Part shown: positions 1 through 12,090 of the stretch, in pieces
Numbering within the stretch: the stretch's first letter is position 1
Layout of the letters: each line of letters begins with the position of its first letter
Assembly: GCA_025603075.1 (NCBI GenBank)
Contig: MU626314.1
Span: 1-64,000, forward strand
Direction: 5' to 3'
Source: Neoconidiobolus thromboides FSU 785
Taxonomy: Eukaryota; Entomophthoromycota; Entomophthoromycetes; Entomophthorales; Neoconidiobolaceae
DNA length: 64,000 bases
Notes under the pieces: model-generated
Databases searched by the model: none
What the model was told of the DNA's origin: nothing
Seen by the model: the letters and a program-made list of their open reading frames with translations, nothing else
Position numbers and translations under genes: made by a program

Positions 1-457
1 ATATCGCTTTGTCAGTCCCATGGTTAATTATACCATAATAATCGCTTAAGCTGTTGTGTTCTCGAGTTCAGAGGAAATCAATCCCACATTCTTAGTTTGA
101 TTTGCTATGAGAATTTCTAGCTCCATCCAAAAGAATATTATCTTCTCATTTTGATATTTATACTTTTCAGAGTATAAAAGAGTTTACAGAGTATAGTAGT
201 TCGAGGCTTTTTAACTGAATTATTCCCTGATATCTCGAACATTTAATAAAGCCACTAAGTTTTCTTAATAGTATTTTACGTAGATTTTACATTAGTATTG
301 TCTATTCTATTTGTCTTACATAGTCCATAGCCTATTATACGTTGTTGTTCATAATTCAAGTCTATCTTAGTCACATAAACTAAGACCTTTCGACTTATAG
401 TGTAGTCAACCCAGTAATAGCTGTTCTTGACTCCAACCACTGAGTCCAGATTTCACA
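1..457 (-). mobile_element. Solo LTR, copy 1 (cut by window start)
   Basis: This is a minus-strand copy of the repeat seen intact at 11364-11827 and 20698-21160. Its outer end at 457 reads TGTGAAATCT on the minus strand. The other end, which should finish ATTTCACA, lies just outside the window, so about seven bases are missing. Near-identical landmarks include the GTTGACTACACTATAAG block and the tail next to GACTGACAAAGCGATAT. No internal retrotransposon region or primer-binding site follows in the window, so it is either a solo LTR or the edge of an element that continues outside. Confidence 0.75.
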
Positions 458-1534
458 TAGCTAAGAAAAATTCATTTATATAAATGATTTTTATTTTACA
501 ATACAAATTAAAATATAAAATCCTAAAAATCAAAAGCCAATCATGAGTACTTTTTAAAAGCAATATTTTAATGGGGATTGTCAGTATAAAAGTTGCTTTT
601 TTCTGAAGCTAATTTGTTGGTTTAATTTATAAAAAAAGTAGTCTATTATCTTGATAAAGAATAGACTGTAAAGCTAAATAAACTACTTTTATAAATAGCT
701 CTTTATGAAGAATGGTCACAATTAAATAAGGCAACGAATTTAAATAAAGCTGATAATAAATGTTGAATTTTACTTCTTTACATTAAAGAGCAACTTTTAA
801 GGCCAAACTTTGAATCAGTTAGTTTCAAAAACAGCAGATAAGCCACAATAATGCCTTTAAAGTTGTATAATTTTACACCAGAAGTTTCCCCAAAAATAAT
901 GCTTGCTTAATCTAGTTGTGTTTTTGTCATGTTTAAGGGTAAGAAGTAAAAGTGAGTTTTCAAAATCATATTATACTTTAATAAATTCATAAAACAATAG
1001 TCAAAAATTCATAAGCATTTAGCCCAATTTGAAAATTAAAGTTTAGTTAAAAAGTATATTATAGATAACCTTGTTAGTTTTGGTCTTTTCCATTAAAAAT
1101 TATAATTAGTTAAATAAATGTTTAGATATAACACGAAATAGCCAATAGGATTTGCTTTCAAAGCTTTTGTAATAATTTATGAAATCATAAAGTAAATTAA
1201 ATGAAAAACTGTGCTTATGATTGGAGGATATTACGTTAAATTCTTCCTGCCACTTTTTAGAACTCGATTGACTGATGTCAATTGGGTTTATCTTATATAC
1301 TAAACCCACTTTTTATTTGCGAATATTTTTCATTAAAGTAGTTTAATTACGGTTTATTCTTAAAATAAATAATTTAAAAATCAAACACTATGGGTGTTTG
1401 AAATAGTAGGAACCTTGAAAACTGTAATAGACTACCAGAAAATTAAAATTCTCAAAAGTTATATGTAATCATTAAATTATTAAAATTGATTTTAATCATA
1501 GGCAAAATTATCAAAAGAAGCCGAAAAACAGAAC
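458..1534. other. Intergenic, no gene seen
   Basis: AT-rich sequence without a convincing coding frame. A small imperfect inverted repeat sits at about 629-700, with arms reading TATAAAAAAAGTAGT and ACTACTTTTATA. A 67-codon minus-strand frame at 1106-1309 lacks any recognisable feature and is left out. Confidence 0.6.
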
Positions 1535-2218
1535 TTAATTATAGTTAGTTATAAAATGAATGTTATGTACTCTAGAAGATGGTGAGGGTGAGGTCAAATT
1601 AAAAATCTTTGGCAGTGCGTTAGTAAGGGGTGGTAAATTATCAAGCCTCCTTATGTTCAAGCTTCTTTCATTATTTTGTGAGCTAGGAGACTCAGAAGAA
1701 TATTCTGAACGAGAGTAAATGGAACTAGAAGCATCAGAAATTTGACTAGAGTGGCTTGGTATTTTAACCAAGGTAGGTAAGTCCAAGCTATTTAAACTTG
1801 GAAGTGTAATTTGATTCTTTTTCATTTTATGACAGGATCTTGCAGACTCTGAATATGGGGAAGAGTATGGTTTACGTTGGCTTGATTCTTCTTCAGTGCT
1901 TTGGAATTCATTAAATAAGGGGTGATTATGGAACATGTTTTTACCACCACGAAATTCCCATTGACCACTCTTATTACGAAATAGCACTATTTTCCAATTG
2001 CACTTGCAACGATCACTATTTCTATTGCGCTTCTTTAAAAAATTATCTTTCTTTGAATCAGGGATACCCTCTTTAGAGCAAACAATATAAATAGCAGCCA
2101 ACTTTGAAGTACGGATGCGTATGCTAAAACCACAAGACTTAGCTAGGTTTTGACAAAATAAGATAGCATCTTCAGAAGTTGAGAATGATTTTGAGAAGAT
2201 TGGATAAAAATTTATCAT
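1535..2218 (-). CDS. FAR1/WRKY-GCM1-like DNA-binding protein, paralogue 1
   Basis: This single-exon gene encodes 227 residues and probably a sequence-specific transcription factor. An N-terminal domain of about 100 residues is shared with the genes at 4911 and 9135. The core reads RIRTSK then IYIVCS, a basic KKRNRNSDR stretch, and W.F..GK..HNH. Conserved C47, C71/C73, H97 and H99 fit the C-C-H-H zinc site of the WRKY-GCM1 fold found in plant FAR1 and yeast Aft1-type factors. The remaining ~125 residues are Ser/Pro/Asn-rich and look disordered, with short LPSL and LPPL motifs. The start ATG at 2218 matches the start of the domain in both paralogues. Family placement is from motif pattern only, and targets are unknown. 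This copy has the shortest linker between the WKIVL strand and the QWEF strand. Confidence 0.8.
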   Translation of the reverse strand: MINFYPIFSKSFSTSEDAILFCQNLAKSCGFSIRIRTSKLAAIYIVCSKEGIPDSKKDNFLKKRNRNSDRCKCNWKIVLFRNKSGQWEFRGGKNMFHNHPLFNEFQSTEEESSQRKPYSSPYSESARSCHKMKKNQITLPSLNSLDLPTLVKIPSHSSQISDASSSIYSRSEYSSESPSSQNNERSLNIRRLDNLPPLTNALPKIFNLTSPSPSSRVHNIHFITNYN

Positions 2219-4910
2219 TTTACAAAATTTATTCTGAATTTAAATTATTTTTGAAAAAAAAAAATGATGATTAATTTCAGATTCCAATGCTTAAATAGTA
2301 TTACCTTTGATTCAATCTCTGAGATTAATCCTTAGATCGAACTAATTTTAGACATAACGAATCGATCTTAAAAATTTGGAGTTTTTGGTTGGTTCCTGTC
2401 AAATTACTCAAAATTACTTCACTATTATAAATAATAAACTTTAATAGAATATATAATTCATTTATCTATTAAATACTACAAAGAATATTGTATATTTTAG
2501 TTTCTACCCTTTATAAATATTACAATAACATACATTCTTAAAACTCAAGCTTGTATAATACCAAGTTGTAAGTTTTAACACTTATTAAATTAAATATTTC
2601 AAACTCCTGAGGGGACACAGTTGGTTAGTTATTTTAATTAAAAATATGCTGATAATAAAAGGTTACATCTTATTGGAATAAATGTTGTAATCATTAGCTA
2701 ACAGCTTTAGGGGAAATCTCACAGCTCCTAAAAATTGAATCGCGAGGATCGAAAAATTTCAATTAAATTTCGATTTTAAGATTCACTCTAAATCCATAAT
2801 TTTTCCACCCCATACTAAGACAAAAACAATGGTCCAAAGAATTTACCTTTTATGGGTTATTTGAATTTTTCTAGATTGAAGCAATCATTACATTTTTAAT
2901 TAAATGTAATAAATAATCAATTACGTTAAGGATAAAAGTACAAATAGTAACCCTGGAAGTCATGTAAGCATTAAATCCCTTATATTATCCCATACTTCAA
3001 TATTCTATATAAAGATCATACAAAAATCCGTGTGATTGATAAATTGAACTAAAGAATCATGTGTAATTGAGCTTCCTTTTACCTCTATTATACTTTATAG
3101 AAGTTTGAAACTTATTAGATTATATAAGCTATTAACTGAAAATATAGGGATCTCACGTTATGATTTGATCTTCTTAGGTTTCATTCTTATCTCTTAAATC
3201 TTTGCAGTGTTGTTTAAAACAGAACTCAGATCTTCATAGTTGTTTAGAGATTGTTATTAGCTTAAATAATTTTGTTAGATTATTATAATGTTACAATAAT
3301 TTATATACCTTGCTATATTACAGAATAGCTTATTATTTATGAACTAGAACTTTTTTATAGGATTAAGGTGGTTGAATAATTTATTCAATTGCTCAATAAA
3401 TAAAGGTGTCTAACCTTACAATTTTTTATTTCACAATTTCATTAGTGCCTGTTTTAATGCCTTTATTAAAATTGATAGCTTAACCAAAAGTTGTAATGAT
3501 TATATTAGTTCTATCTGAATCTAAGATTAACCTTACTATATAGTAAAAATAAATATAATGTTATAAAGATGAATTAGAACCATCGTAAATAAAATAGCAA
3601 AGCAAATACAATAATGTTGATTTACTAGTACTACATTATAAAAAACAATATAAGTAATTCATTACATTTGTTTTACTGCTATGAAGATCAATTTGAAGTT
3701 TTTTATTAAATGAACTCAAGTTGTATGATTTTTAAGACAAGCTCTGCTTTTTGATAGAACTTTTGCCCCAAGTTGTTTTATTAAAAAATTATTGGGCAAA
3801 TAAAGCAAAATAATGAATTTAAGCAAAATTTTGGAGTAAATCTATTAAATTAAAAAATTATAGTAGAGATTATAGAATGAAGCAATTTACGGACTATAAA
3901 TATTCAATTAGATTGAATTAAAGACTTCAAAGATCTAGAATTACATATTTATTAAATATCTATAATACTTATAAATCGACATTTTTAATAGATAGATTAG
4001 CTACATTTTCTTAGTGAAGTAGTATCATATATATAACTATATAAATTCCCTTTACTAAATTTAATCCACACCATGCTTTACCCCCTTTTTTATATTTATC
4101 ATCAGAAATCGTATTTATCTTATTGGCTTATTTCTTACCAAAATGGCATGGTAAATATTTTCAGTTTTATTATTTAAAGTTACTTAATTTTACAATTATA
4201 CAACCACTTAGATTGCCCAAACATGCTATAGTGTTGTTAGTATTAATTACGAAATAGATAATTAAGTTGAAAACTAAACAAATAATCATGCCAATCGATT
4301 TACAATAATACACTCAAATCAGAATAAACTTGGTATTATCACTATCAGTTTAATGAAAAATTGTATTTTTAATGATCAACTAACACTTAGAAGTAAGAAA
4401 AATAAGATTGAATCACAAAAAATTAATAAAAAATACGATGCTTTTTAAAAAAGAGATCTGAACAACTACTTTAATAAAAAGATTAACTAACTGGGTTCTT
4501 AACACCTACTTAACTACCCACCCACCAATTATTTCTCAATCATGATTTAGTTATCTTTTTGTTGACATTAAAGGAATGAATTGAGATTAGATTATTAGCC
4601 AATAAATTGAGTTTATTTTTAATTTAGATAAGGTTTAATTGCACCAAAAATGATGAGTTAAAAGCCTTAAGTAGGTAAAGTAGGAAGGTGGTAAAAAAGA
4701 CAGAAAGTAGAAACAAAGGTCGAAGTTTATCGAGTTTTTTCTAAAAAAATACGATCGATTACCTACAACTCCATTAATGAAGAAAATAGGGAGTTTAAAT
4801 CTGTTAATTTATTATTAAAGAAAAATATATATAAACAATCAAAAAGTATATTTTTAAAATTATAATTTTAATTAAATTCGATTTTTTATAATATTTATAT
4901 ATTTAAAAAT
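2219..4910. other. Long AT-rich intergenic stretch
   Basis: About 2.7 kb between two divergently arranged FAR1-like genes. I see no frame with family motifs and no copy of the MITE or LTR. It may hold regulatory DNA for both neighbours, but nothing specific can be called. Confidence 0.55.
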
Positions 4911-5534
4911 ATGTATCGTTTCAATAACATTTTAAATAAAAAATTTGCTACTTCCCAAGAAGCTATTGAATACTGTCAATACTTGGCTCATGCATGTGGG
5001 TTTTCTGTAAGGATAAGAACTAGTAAAGCAACTACCATTTATATTGTCTGTAGTAGAGAAGGAAAACCTGATATGAAGGCTGATTTCGGAAAAAAGAGAA
5101 ATAGAAACAGTGATAGATGTAATTGCCAATGGCGTATTGTTCTATACTATAATGAAGATTTACCAAGGAACATGCGTTGGGAATTTAGAGAAGGAAAATC
5201 TATGGTGCATAATCACTCTGTTTTTAATGAATTAACTTATCCTTCTTATACTTGCACTGAACAAGTTTATAATCAGTCATCGAGCTTTATTTCTAATAAT
5301 CCACATATTACAAACAATAATCAAGCACAAAATTTAAGTTATAATCCATTCGGATATAGAGATTCATCATCAAATTGCACAGGCTCAAGTTCACCTTCGC
5401 CTAATTATCTCTCCACTTATACACTGCCACCTATGGAAAATCAATTGAAATTACCACCTATTCATTGGGAAAACTATAACCCCATGCCTAAAAAGCAATG
5501 CTTACCAAACTCTCTTCAATTTATCCTAAACTAA
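4911..5534 (+). CDS. FAR1/WRKY-GCM1-like DNA-binding protein, paralogue 2
   Basis: This single-exon gene encodes 207 residues and is a probable transcription factor. Residues 10-105 are the family domain: CGFSVRIRTSKATTIYIVCS, a basic KKRNRNSDR segment, then NCQWRIVL and WEFREGKSMVHNH. C47, C70, C72, H100 and H102 are the likely zinc ligands. The tail is rich in Asn, Ser and Pro and carries LPPM and LPPI motifs. It ends LQFILN, which resembles the end of the paralogue at 9135 (IQDLLN). The start is supported by alignment with both paralogues. Two stop codons (TAA, TAG) follow in frame. A 65-codon antisense frame inside the domain is a shadow. Confidence 0.82.
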   Translation: MYRFNNILNKKFATSQEAIEYCQYLAHACGFSVRIRTSKATTIYIVCSREGKPDMKADFGKKRNRNSDRCNCQWRIVLYYNEDLPRNMRWEFREGKSMVHNHSVFNELTYPSYTCTEQVYNQSSSFISNNPHITNNNQAQNLSYNPFGYRDSSSNCTGSSSPSPNYLSTYTLPPMENQLKLPPIHWENYNPMPKKQCLPNSLQFILN

Positions 5535-6874
5535 TAGCCTATCTTTATTTTGATTTTGTTTCATTGAGTGTTTAATTTATTAAAGTTTTTAATTTGTTTA
5601 TCTTTTATAATTTCGTATGTTTATCTTGTTTAAGTTGTAATGATTAGCTAGTATTAAATTTTAAAGTGTTTTATAAGTTATAAATTGTACACTTGTTTTG
5701 AATAAATAAACACTAGTGGCTAAATCAACAAAATTTAAAAAGTTAGATAATTGTTTATAAAATCAAATGAAAAACTAGTAGATTAGTTTAATAACTAAGA
5801 TTTTATTCTTTTCCTTTGGTTATGATTTTATATCATACTTTTGTATTATAAAAATAATATTACACTATTTTAATTCAAATCCTGACTACTTTGGCATTTT
5901 AAAAATTCTGGTAAAATAAAGTTCAAAGCGTTAAATAGCCCATATTAAAAATATTGAAATAGTAAATTTAATATTACTATTAATAAACTTTAAATATGAG
6001 TTTATCTATTCATGTACAAATATATATTATTAAAACAAAATTAAAAATAACTTTAAAAATAGTAATGTAAGCTTAACTAAAAATCATATACTAGGTCTTG
6101 ATATTTGGATTCTTATTAAATTCGATATTATTATAATATTTTTAGTGAATTAAGCAACTATAATCTTTACAATCTTAAAATTATTTTCTGAATAATTATA
6201 GTCTTTTGGCTTTCTATAGTTGCTCTTTGTCCTTTTGAATTTTTCAATTGAAACAATATAATTTATACTTTTAATCATTTATTCTCTCTAGTAGTTAATG
6301 TTTTATAAGAAATTGTTAATTTGTTTAAATTTTTATTCACAGCTAGCAATTAAATACAGCATCTTCATTAGCTAATATAGCAAAAGGTAGTAGTACAATT
6401 AAACAGTTTAATGATAGTTCTAAACAAAATCCTAACGGCTTTCAACAAAATAGCAAAAGGCTACTAAAAATTAAACATACAACATTAATAAAACTTGAAT
6501 AAAAAACTATTAAATAAACAAGTATAGGTATCATAGATTTTAATAATAATTTTATTATAATTTAAATATATCATATAAACTTTTCAGAGTTTTAATAGAA
6601 TAAAGCCATATATGATGGTTGATGTATTAGATTCTTAAATTATTACTTTTTTTTCATTGTAATATTAATTCTAAAATATATTTTAAAATTCTTATTTTGA
6701 TATGAGTTTTTCAAATCTTGACTAAAAAAGAAGACTATTTAACAATGTTTTTATTTTTTTTTCGATTTTCACTATTAAAACCTTTAATGATATCTATATA
6801 ATATTCTGGATTGTAAGATTTTATCTTAACTGTAATTTGATTCTTCCAGTCTTCATATTAGTAGGAGGGCACGA
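5535..6874. other. Intergenic, no gene seen
   Basis: AT-rich sequence with scattered short repeats and no supported coding region. The first ~200 bases presumably contain the 3' end of the FAR1-like transcript. Confidence 0.55.
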
Positions 6875-7068
6875 TATGGGGCTGTTTTTTTTTAGTTTCA
6901 TTATTTTTCCATTTTTTAAGCGCTATTTATGTGGAAAAATTGTCAGTAAAATTCTTAAAAGCATAAGGGGATCTACTTTTTTGTTTAAGAGTTTTATTAA
7001 CAATCTTTCCACTCAAATAGCGCTTAAAAGATGGAAAAAGTGATGAAGCCAAAAAAAACATCACTATA
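6875..7068. mobile_element. Palindromic MITE (two right ends, head to head)
   Basis: Two inverted copies of the ~105-bp MITE are fused. The left half starts TATGGGGCTGTTTTTTTT and contains TTTAAGCGCTATTT. The right half contains AAATAGCGCTTAAAAGATGG and ends in AAAAAAAACATCACTATA. Both outer ends are of the type normally found at the right terminus (TTCATCACTTTTTCC side). The result is a ~190-bp imperfect hairpin. A 68-codon frame across it (6837-7043) is a by-product of the repeat. Confidence 0.75.
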
Positions 7069-7390
7069 TGGGGATGTAATTTTGTATTTATAATAATTTT
7101 TTAAATGTCAAAATACTTGTGGATCTTGTCACAATTTACCGAGCATAAAAATCCTACATAAAGCAAGTTTATCAAAGTTAAAGCTGATTAAAACATAGTC
7201 TAACTTAACGTATATTAAATAATAGATAGATAGGTAGATTAAATGAACTGAACGGTTATAAAAATCAATACTGGACTATAAAGTCAAATACAAAAGCAAT
7301 AGCCAAACAATAATTTCTTTATTATAGTCATGATCTTGGCATCTAAAATAAGCAAGTTGCTACTTTTGAAAGTGATTTTACTAAAGGGAA
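7069..7390. other. Spacer between MITEs
   Basis: AT-rich sequence of about 320 bp between two MITE copies. Nothing recognisable. Confidence 0.5.
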
Positions 7391-7492
7391 TATAGGAATG
7401 TATTTTTTTGTTTGAGTTTTATTAACAATTATTCTATTCAAATAGTACCTGAAAAATGGAAAAAGTGATAAAATCAAAAAAATGCCCTCATA
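7391..7492 (+). mobile_element. MITE copy
   Basis: Diverged member of the ~105-bp family. It opens TATAGGAATGTATTTTTTTG, contains ACTATTCAAATAG-like core sequence and GAAAAATGGAAAAAGTGAT, and closes AAAAAATGCCCTCATA. No coding capacity. Confidence 0.65.
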
Positions 7493-9134
7493 TGACAAAC
7501 TTGGGTACACTTTTTACTTGATAACTTAGTTGAAATTTTGTTCAAGTTTTGAAATATTTAAAAAGTGAGTAAAACCGAGAAAAAAAATTCTTATGCAGAT
7601 TATCACAAACACATCATAGAACTTCTCCTTTAAATTTATTGCTACTATCGGTTTTACTCCTAATATTTAATTTTAAATATAAGTATACAGCTACTTTTCT
7701 AGTAAATAAACACTAAAGGAACTGACAAAAGCAAAATACCAATCAAAACAAATCGCATATGGTTTCAAACCCATGGTTTTAATAGAAACATACATGGGGC
7801 ATGTAATTTGTTTTTTATTTGTCACTAAGTAGATTTATCATAATTTTATGTTTATTCTAATAAGAACCTTTTAACTTCATTAAAAGTTTGGAATAAAACT
7901 TCATTCTAATTATTGGTAACAAATTAAAAAATATAAAGATAAATAAATTTTGTTTTAAATTTGAATTTGCATTATTTAACAATTTAATTAAATAACAACT
8001 TAGACGCCAATATACTGAAAATCAACACTATTAATCTCTTTGTTTTTATTACTATTAAAATCAAAACGATATTCCTATTTAATAAAGAAAATAAGATTGA
8101 GTTTTTAAAAATTAAAATTAAAATTAAAATTAAAATGTGTGTAATATTCTAATGATAGGATACTAAAATAACAGTTTCAACTTCCAAGTGAAGTTGACAA
8201 AAGTTTAGTTAGTAATTAATTTATTCTCCAATTAGAACAACTTCGTAAAATTTGCCTTATTGTTTTACTGACAACTTATAACCACTTTTATGATTTTTCC
8301 ATATTCCGAAGGCACACCAAATCAATTATCGCCGATTTGTAGGTTTGCTAGCTATTATTGGTTTTCTACTAAGTAAAAAAGTTGTCATATAAAAAATTAG
8401 CTGTTCTAAAAGAGCTTGTTTTAACTTCAAACTTGAAATTAATCCAGCCATTTAATCACTTTATTTTTCGTCATTTCAAGTTTATTTTCAAAAAGCTATT
8501 CGTAATAAAAGCTTATAATGAATTGAACTCATTTAAAACATGGAGTAGGGGATGAAAATAAGGAGAGAGACAACTTTTAATTTTAAAAATTACTATTTAA
8601 ATTTATTTATTTATTTCTTTCTAAATAATAAATAGCAATATAAGAATTCTCACTAAAAATAATAACGTAAAATAATAACCCAAAGCTATATACTATTGCA
8701 ATTTATTGAACATAATAATGTTATTTTCCACTTTTATATCATTTTACCATGATGAAGTAAGTGATTAACTATGTGTGATAATTATTTCATTTAAGTGTTT
8801 TTTATCAAATGAAATTTAAGTATAGTTATTATTTATAATTTGGGACTATTACCTATATAAGGTAAAGGTACCCTAACTAAGTTAGATGGTAGGATACTTC
8901 AAACTCATCGATCGATTTGAATGATAAAGAAAGTAGGATGAAATTTGGGATTCCGATGGAATTAGAAAAAAAAAAAAATAATTCAGATCATAAAACAAAA
9001 AATCCTCGATTCTACTAGCTTCCTCTCTCTTTACTTTTAAATTATTCTTTAAAATTTTCAATTTCGAAATTAAAAAAGATTCAAACTAAATATTCAAGCT
9101 ATTCTATTTCATTTTATTAACTTAATTTTTCATT
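7493..9134. other. Intergenic upstream of FAR1-like paralogue 3
   Basis: About 1.6 kb of AT-rich DNA with no supported gene. A short tandem hexamer array (unit AAAATT, about five copies) lies at 8108-8138. A pyrimidine-rich patch (CTTCCTCTCTCTTTACTTTT) lies at 9021-9040, about 95-115 bases upstream of the ATG. Confidence 0.55.
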
Positions 9135-9893
9135 ATGGATAAATTAAATGTCATCTACAAGTGTAAATATAATACCTCCCAAGAAGCCATTGAGCACTGC
9201 CAACTCTTGGCTCATTGTATCGGGTTTAGCATCCGTATCCGTACCTCCAAAGCAAACACCATCTATATCGTATGTTCCAGAGAAGGAAAACCAGAGCAAG
9301 ATAAACCTATTAACAGACGCCGTAACCGATTCAGTGACCGTTGTGAGTGTCACTGGAGAGTTGTGCTTTTTAATGATAGTCATCTGAACCCTAATAATAA
9401 ATGGGAATTCAGAGCTGGTAAATCTATGGTACATAATCATTCTTTATTAACTAGTAAAAATAGCCCCAATAAAGGGGTTAATACTATATTAAAGAGATAC
9501 CCATTCAAACTCATACCTCAACCTCCTATATCTAATACAAATTTACCATCTTTGAGTACAATATTAAATGAAATGCCCTATCATCGTGAAAACAATAAGA
9601 TGGCTTATAACAAAGACCATTATAACAACGATCCCATTGAAATAAATTATAGTTGTCCTAGTACTGAGGGTACTATCAATGCTTTTAACTCACCAGTTGA
9701 AAAGACGTTATGCGATAAGTCCATGCTTACCTTGCCACCTTTATTCACAAGTGAAAAGGCATGCTTTTCTATTAACAATAACTTTCATCAACTTCCTATT
9801 CAAAATTTTAAACAGTTTGGTGAGATCATGTCGTTAGACTTATATCGTGAACGCTCTAGAACATATCCTACAATCCAAGATTTATTAAATTAA
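9135..9893 (+). CDS. FAR1/WRKY-GCM1-like DNA-binding protein, paralogue 3
   Basis: This single-exon gene encodes 252 residues, the longest of the three paralogues. The domain occupies about residues 8-105: IGFSIRIRTSKA, TIYIVCSREGKPE, RRRNRFSDRCECHWRVVL, then KWEFRAGKSMVHNH. C47, C70, C72, H100 and H102 match paralogue 2. The tail contains LPSL and LPPL motifs and ends TIQDLLN. Codon use here includes more C-ending codons than in the other two copies, so frames open by chance on both strands within the first 300 bases. The ATG aligns with the other family members. Probable sequence-specific transcription factor; function not known. Confidence 0.82.
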   Translation: MDKLNVIYKCKYNTSQEAIEHCQLLAHCIGFSIRIRTSKANTIYIVCSREGKPEQDKPINRRRNRFSDRCECHWRVVLFNDSHLNPNNKWEFRAGKSMVHNHSLLTSKNSPNKGVNTILKRYPFKLIPQPPISNTNLPSLSTILNEMPYHRENNKMAYNKDHYNNDPIEINYSCPSTEGTINAFNSPVEKTLCDKSMLTLPPLFTSEKACFSINNNFHQLPIQNFKQFGEIMSLDLYRERSRTYPTIQDLLN

Positions 9894-11363
9894 GTGTATA
9901 TAGGTGGTTGATTATCTTCTCAGTTAATTATGGTGGCTATTGATAGGAAATAAATTTATGTGCCCGTTGCCATTTTTTCAAAATAAAATATATCTTTTTC
10001 TATACATGTGCTAACGCTTTTTATTAAATTTATTTTTTGTAAATGTACTTTAATGCTTCAATAATTTTTTTGATAAAAATGTGATCTGAAAGTTTTCTCC
10101 TCGTATTTTTAATGAATCATGTTATTGGTTTAATTACGAAGAAAAGGAATCGGATCTTAAAAACATTAAACTTACAAAGTGAGTATTTGCTTATCGTAAA
10201 AATTAGATCAACATAAACCAATCAAATAACTTGGCTATACCTTGAGATTTGTTATTGTAATTGTTCTATCAAATTAAACTGGTTTTATTTTCGTTTTTTG
10301 TTTCTTTTATGAAAAACTTAGCTTAGCTTTCATCATAAGAAACAAAGTGAAAATATTTTTTATCATTACAACATAATTATAAAAAAAAGGGTAGTCTCAA
10401 TTAAAAGTTGCCATTTTCTTTAACCTCTTTTTCTAAATTTATAATTTCTACCCTTTATTAAATCAAATAGGTTTATCAAAATCTATTCTCAAATAGCTTA
10501 TCCTCGCTTGATCTTTTTATAATTTTTTGATTATTAGATTATACATTAAATGCTCAATTCCTGTATAATATCTGAACACTTTATATATATTATAAAGAAA
10601 TAATTATAAAAAAGGAGTGTTATCCATGATTTATCAACTTCTATCGAATAACTTATCCTTTAATAAATCGCATATTTGCAAAACTTGTTTTATAATGTAT
10701 TGACATTTTAGAATATGCTTGTATTGATGACCATCTAAGTATAAATCCCAAGATTTTCATGCAGCAATTAATAGTTGTCCAGTTTTATATCCAAACTTAC
10801 ATGTGGCTTGCATTATACTCAATTTTAAAAAAATACATTAAAAAGCTGACTTTGAAATTGTAAATATATTACTAAAAGGGAATTACCATAAAATAAGCAT
10901 AAGCTATCTGATATGAAAATAGATTGCGTTGATAAAAGGTTACATTTATTTATTAACATCAAACCAAAGTCTATATAAAACCTTTGGGGAACAGTATCTA
11001 TTATTAGAATAAAGAGTTTGAGTATAATAAGTTGAAAATTCTGCATACTTGATTCAAATGAAGCAGAGTTTATTTGAAAATAGTTTTTGGAGCTGTTTAC
11101 TCAATAATCGCATCATTGCTAATACTTTTAGGTTCAAAATTTCATTTGTGATAAAATTTGAAACTGTCATATAGAGGGATATCTAAGTTAGTTTTATCTT
11201 TATCTAATTTTTAAATATTTTGTATTTTAGAAACTTTACTTAACTTTATAAAAGTAAATTTTTTATCAAAAAGTAAAATACTTAACAGTTTTGAGTTATT
11301 TTACTATAGTACATATTATAAATCAGTAGAGTTTTTATTAAATTCAATAAAAATTGCTATATT
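9894..11363. other. Intergenic, no gene seen
   Basis: AT-rich spacer of about 1.5 kb before the LTR. A short inverted repeat (AAAGGGTAG at about 10387, CTACCCTTT at about 10450) is visible. A 73-codon minus-strand frame at 10825-11046 has no support. Confidence 0.5.
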
Positions 11364-11827
11364 TGTGAAATCTGGTACTCAGGGTTTGGAGTCAAGAACA
11401 GCTATTGCTGGGTTGACTACACTATAAGTCGAAAGGTCTTAGTTTATGTGACTAAGATAGACTTGGATTATGAGGAATAGCACGTAATAGGTTACAAGCT
11501 ATATAAGACAAATAGAATAGACAATACTAATGTAAAACCTATGTAAAATACTATTAAGAAAACTTAGTGGCTTTATTAAATGTTCGAGATATCAGGGATT
11601 AATTCAGTTAAAAAGCCTCGAACTACTATACTCTGTAAACTGTTTTATACTCTGAAAAGTATAAATATCAAAATGAGAGGATAATATTCTTTTGGATGGA
11701 GCTAGAAATCCTCATAACAAATCAAACTAAGAATGTGGGATTGATTTTCTCTGAACTCGAGAACACAACAGCTTAGGCGATTGTTATGTTATACTTAACC
11801 ATGGGACTGACAAAGCGATATTTCACA
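11364..11827 (+). mobile_element. Solo LTR, copy 2
   Basis: A 464-bp element with terminal inverted bases TGTGAAAT...ATTTCACA. It is nearly co-linear with the copies at 1-457 (minus) and 20698-21160. Flanking five bases differ (ATATT before, GGCAA after), so no target duplication is visible. That fits recombination or decay after insertion. No internal region, primer-binding site or polymerase domains are present next to it. Confidence 0.8.
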
Positions 11828-12090
11828 GGCAATACTACTGTAAAATCTGTAAAATATTATCAAAAAGATTTACTGGCTATACTAAAGGTACAATATCAGG
11901 GAACAATTCAATTAAAGAGTCTCAAGTTATGTTGAAGAATCTCTTTTATACTCCAGCAAGTATGGATATCAAAATGAGAGGATAGTATTCTTTGCGATGT
12001 GAAGTTAGAAGTTCTCACAGTAAATCAAAATCAAAGGTTCAGGATCAATTGTGTCTGGACTCAAGAACATAACGACTTAAGTGACTATTA
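11828..12090 (+). mobile_element. Older, 5'-truncated LTR fragment
   Basis: From GGCAATACTACTG onward this matches the internal part of the LTR (GACAATACTAATG at 11518), but with many substitutions. It follows that alignment to the GACTATTATA block near the LTR end. A MITE then interrupts it. About 35 bases of LTR-like tail (TCATGGAGCTAACAAATAC) resume after the MITE at about 12200. It is an older, diverged copy abutting the fresher LTR. Confidence 0.65.

Noticed and set aside
6837-7043. 68-codon plus-strand ORF
   Set aside because: It lies across a palindromic MITE; the peptide is a by-product of the repeat.
9144-9440. Overlapping ORFs on both strands inside the third FAR1-like gene
   Set aside because: The sense frame matches two paralogues along its whole domain. 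The others are chance openings in a more GC-rich stretch.
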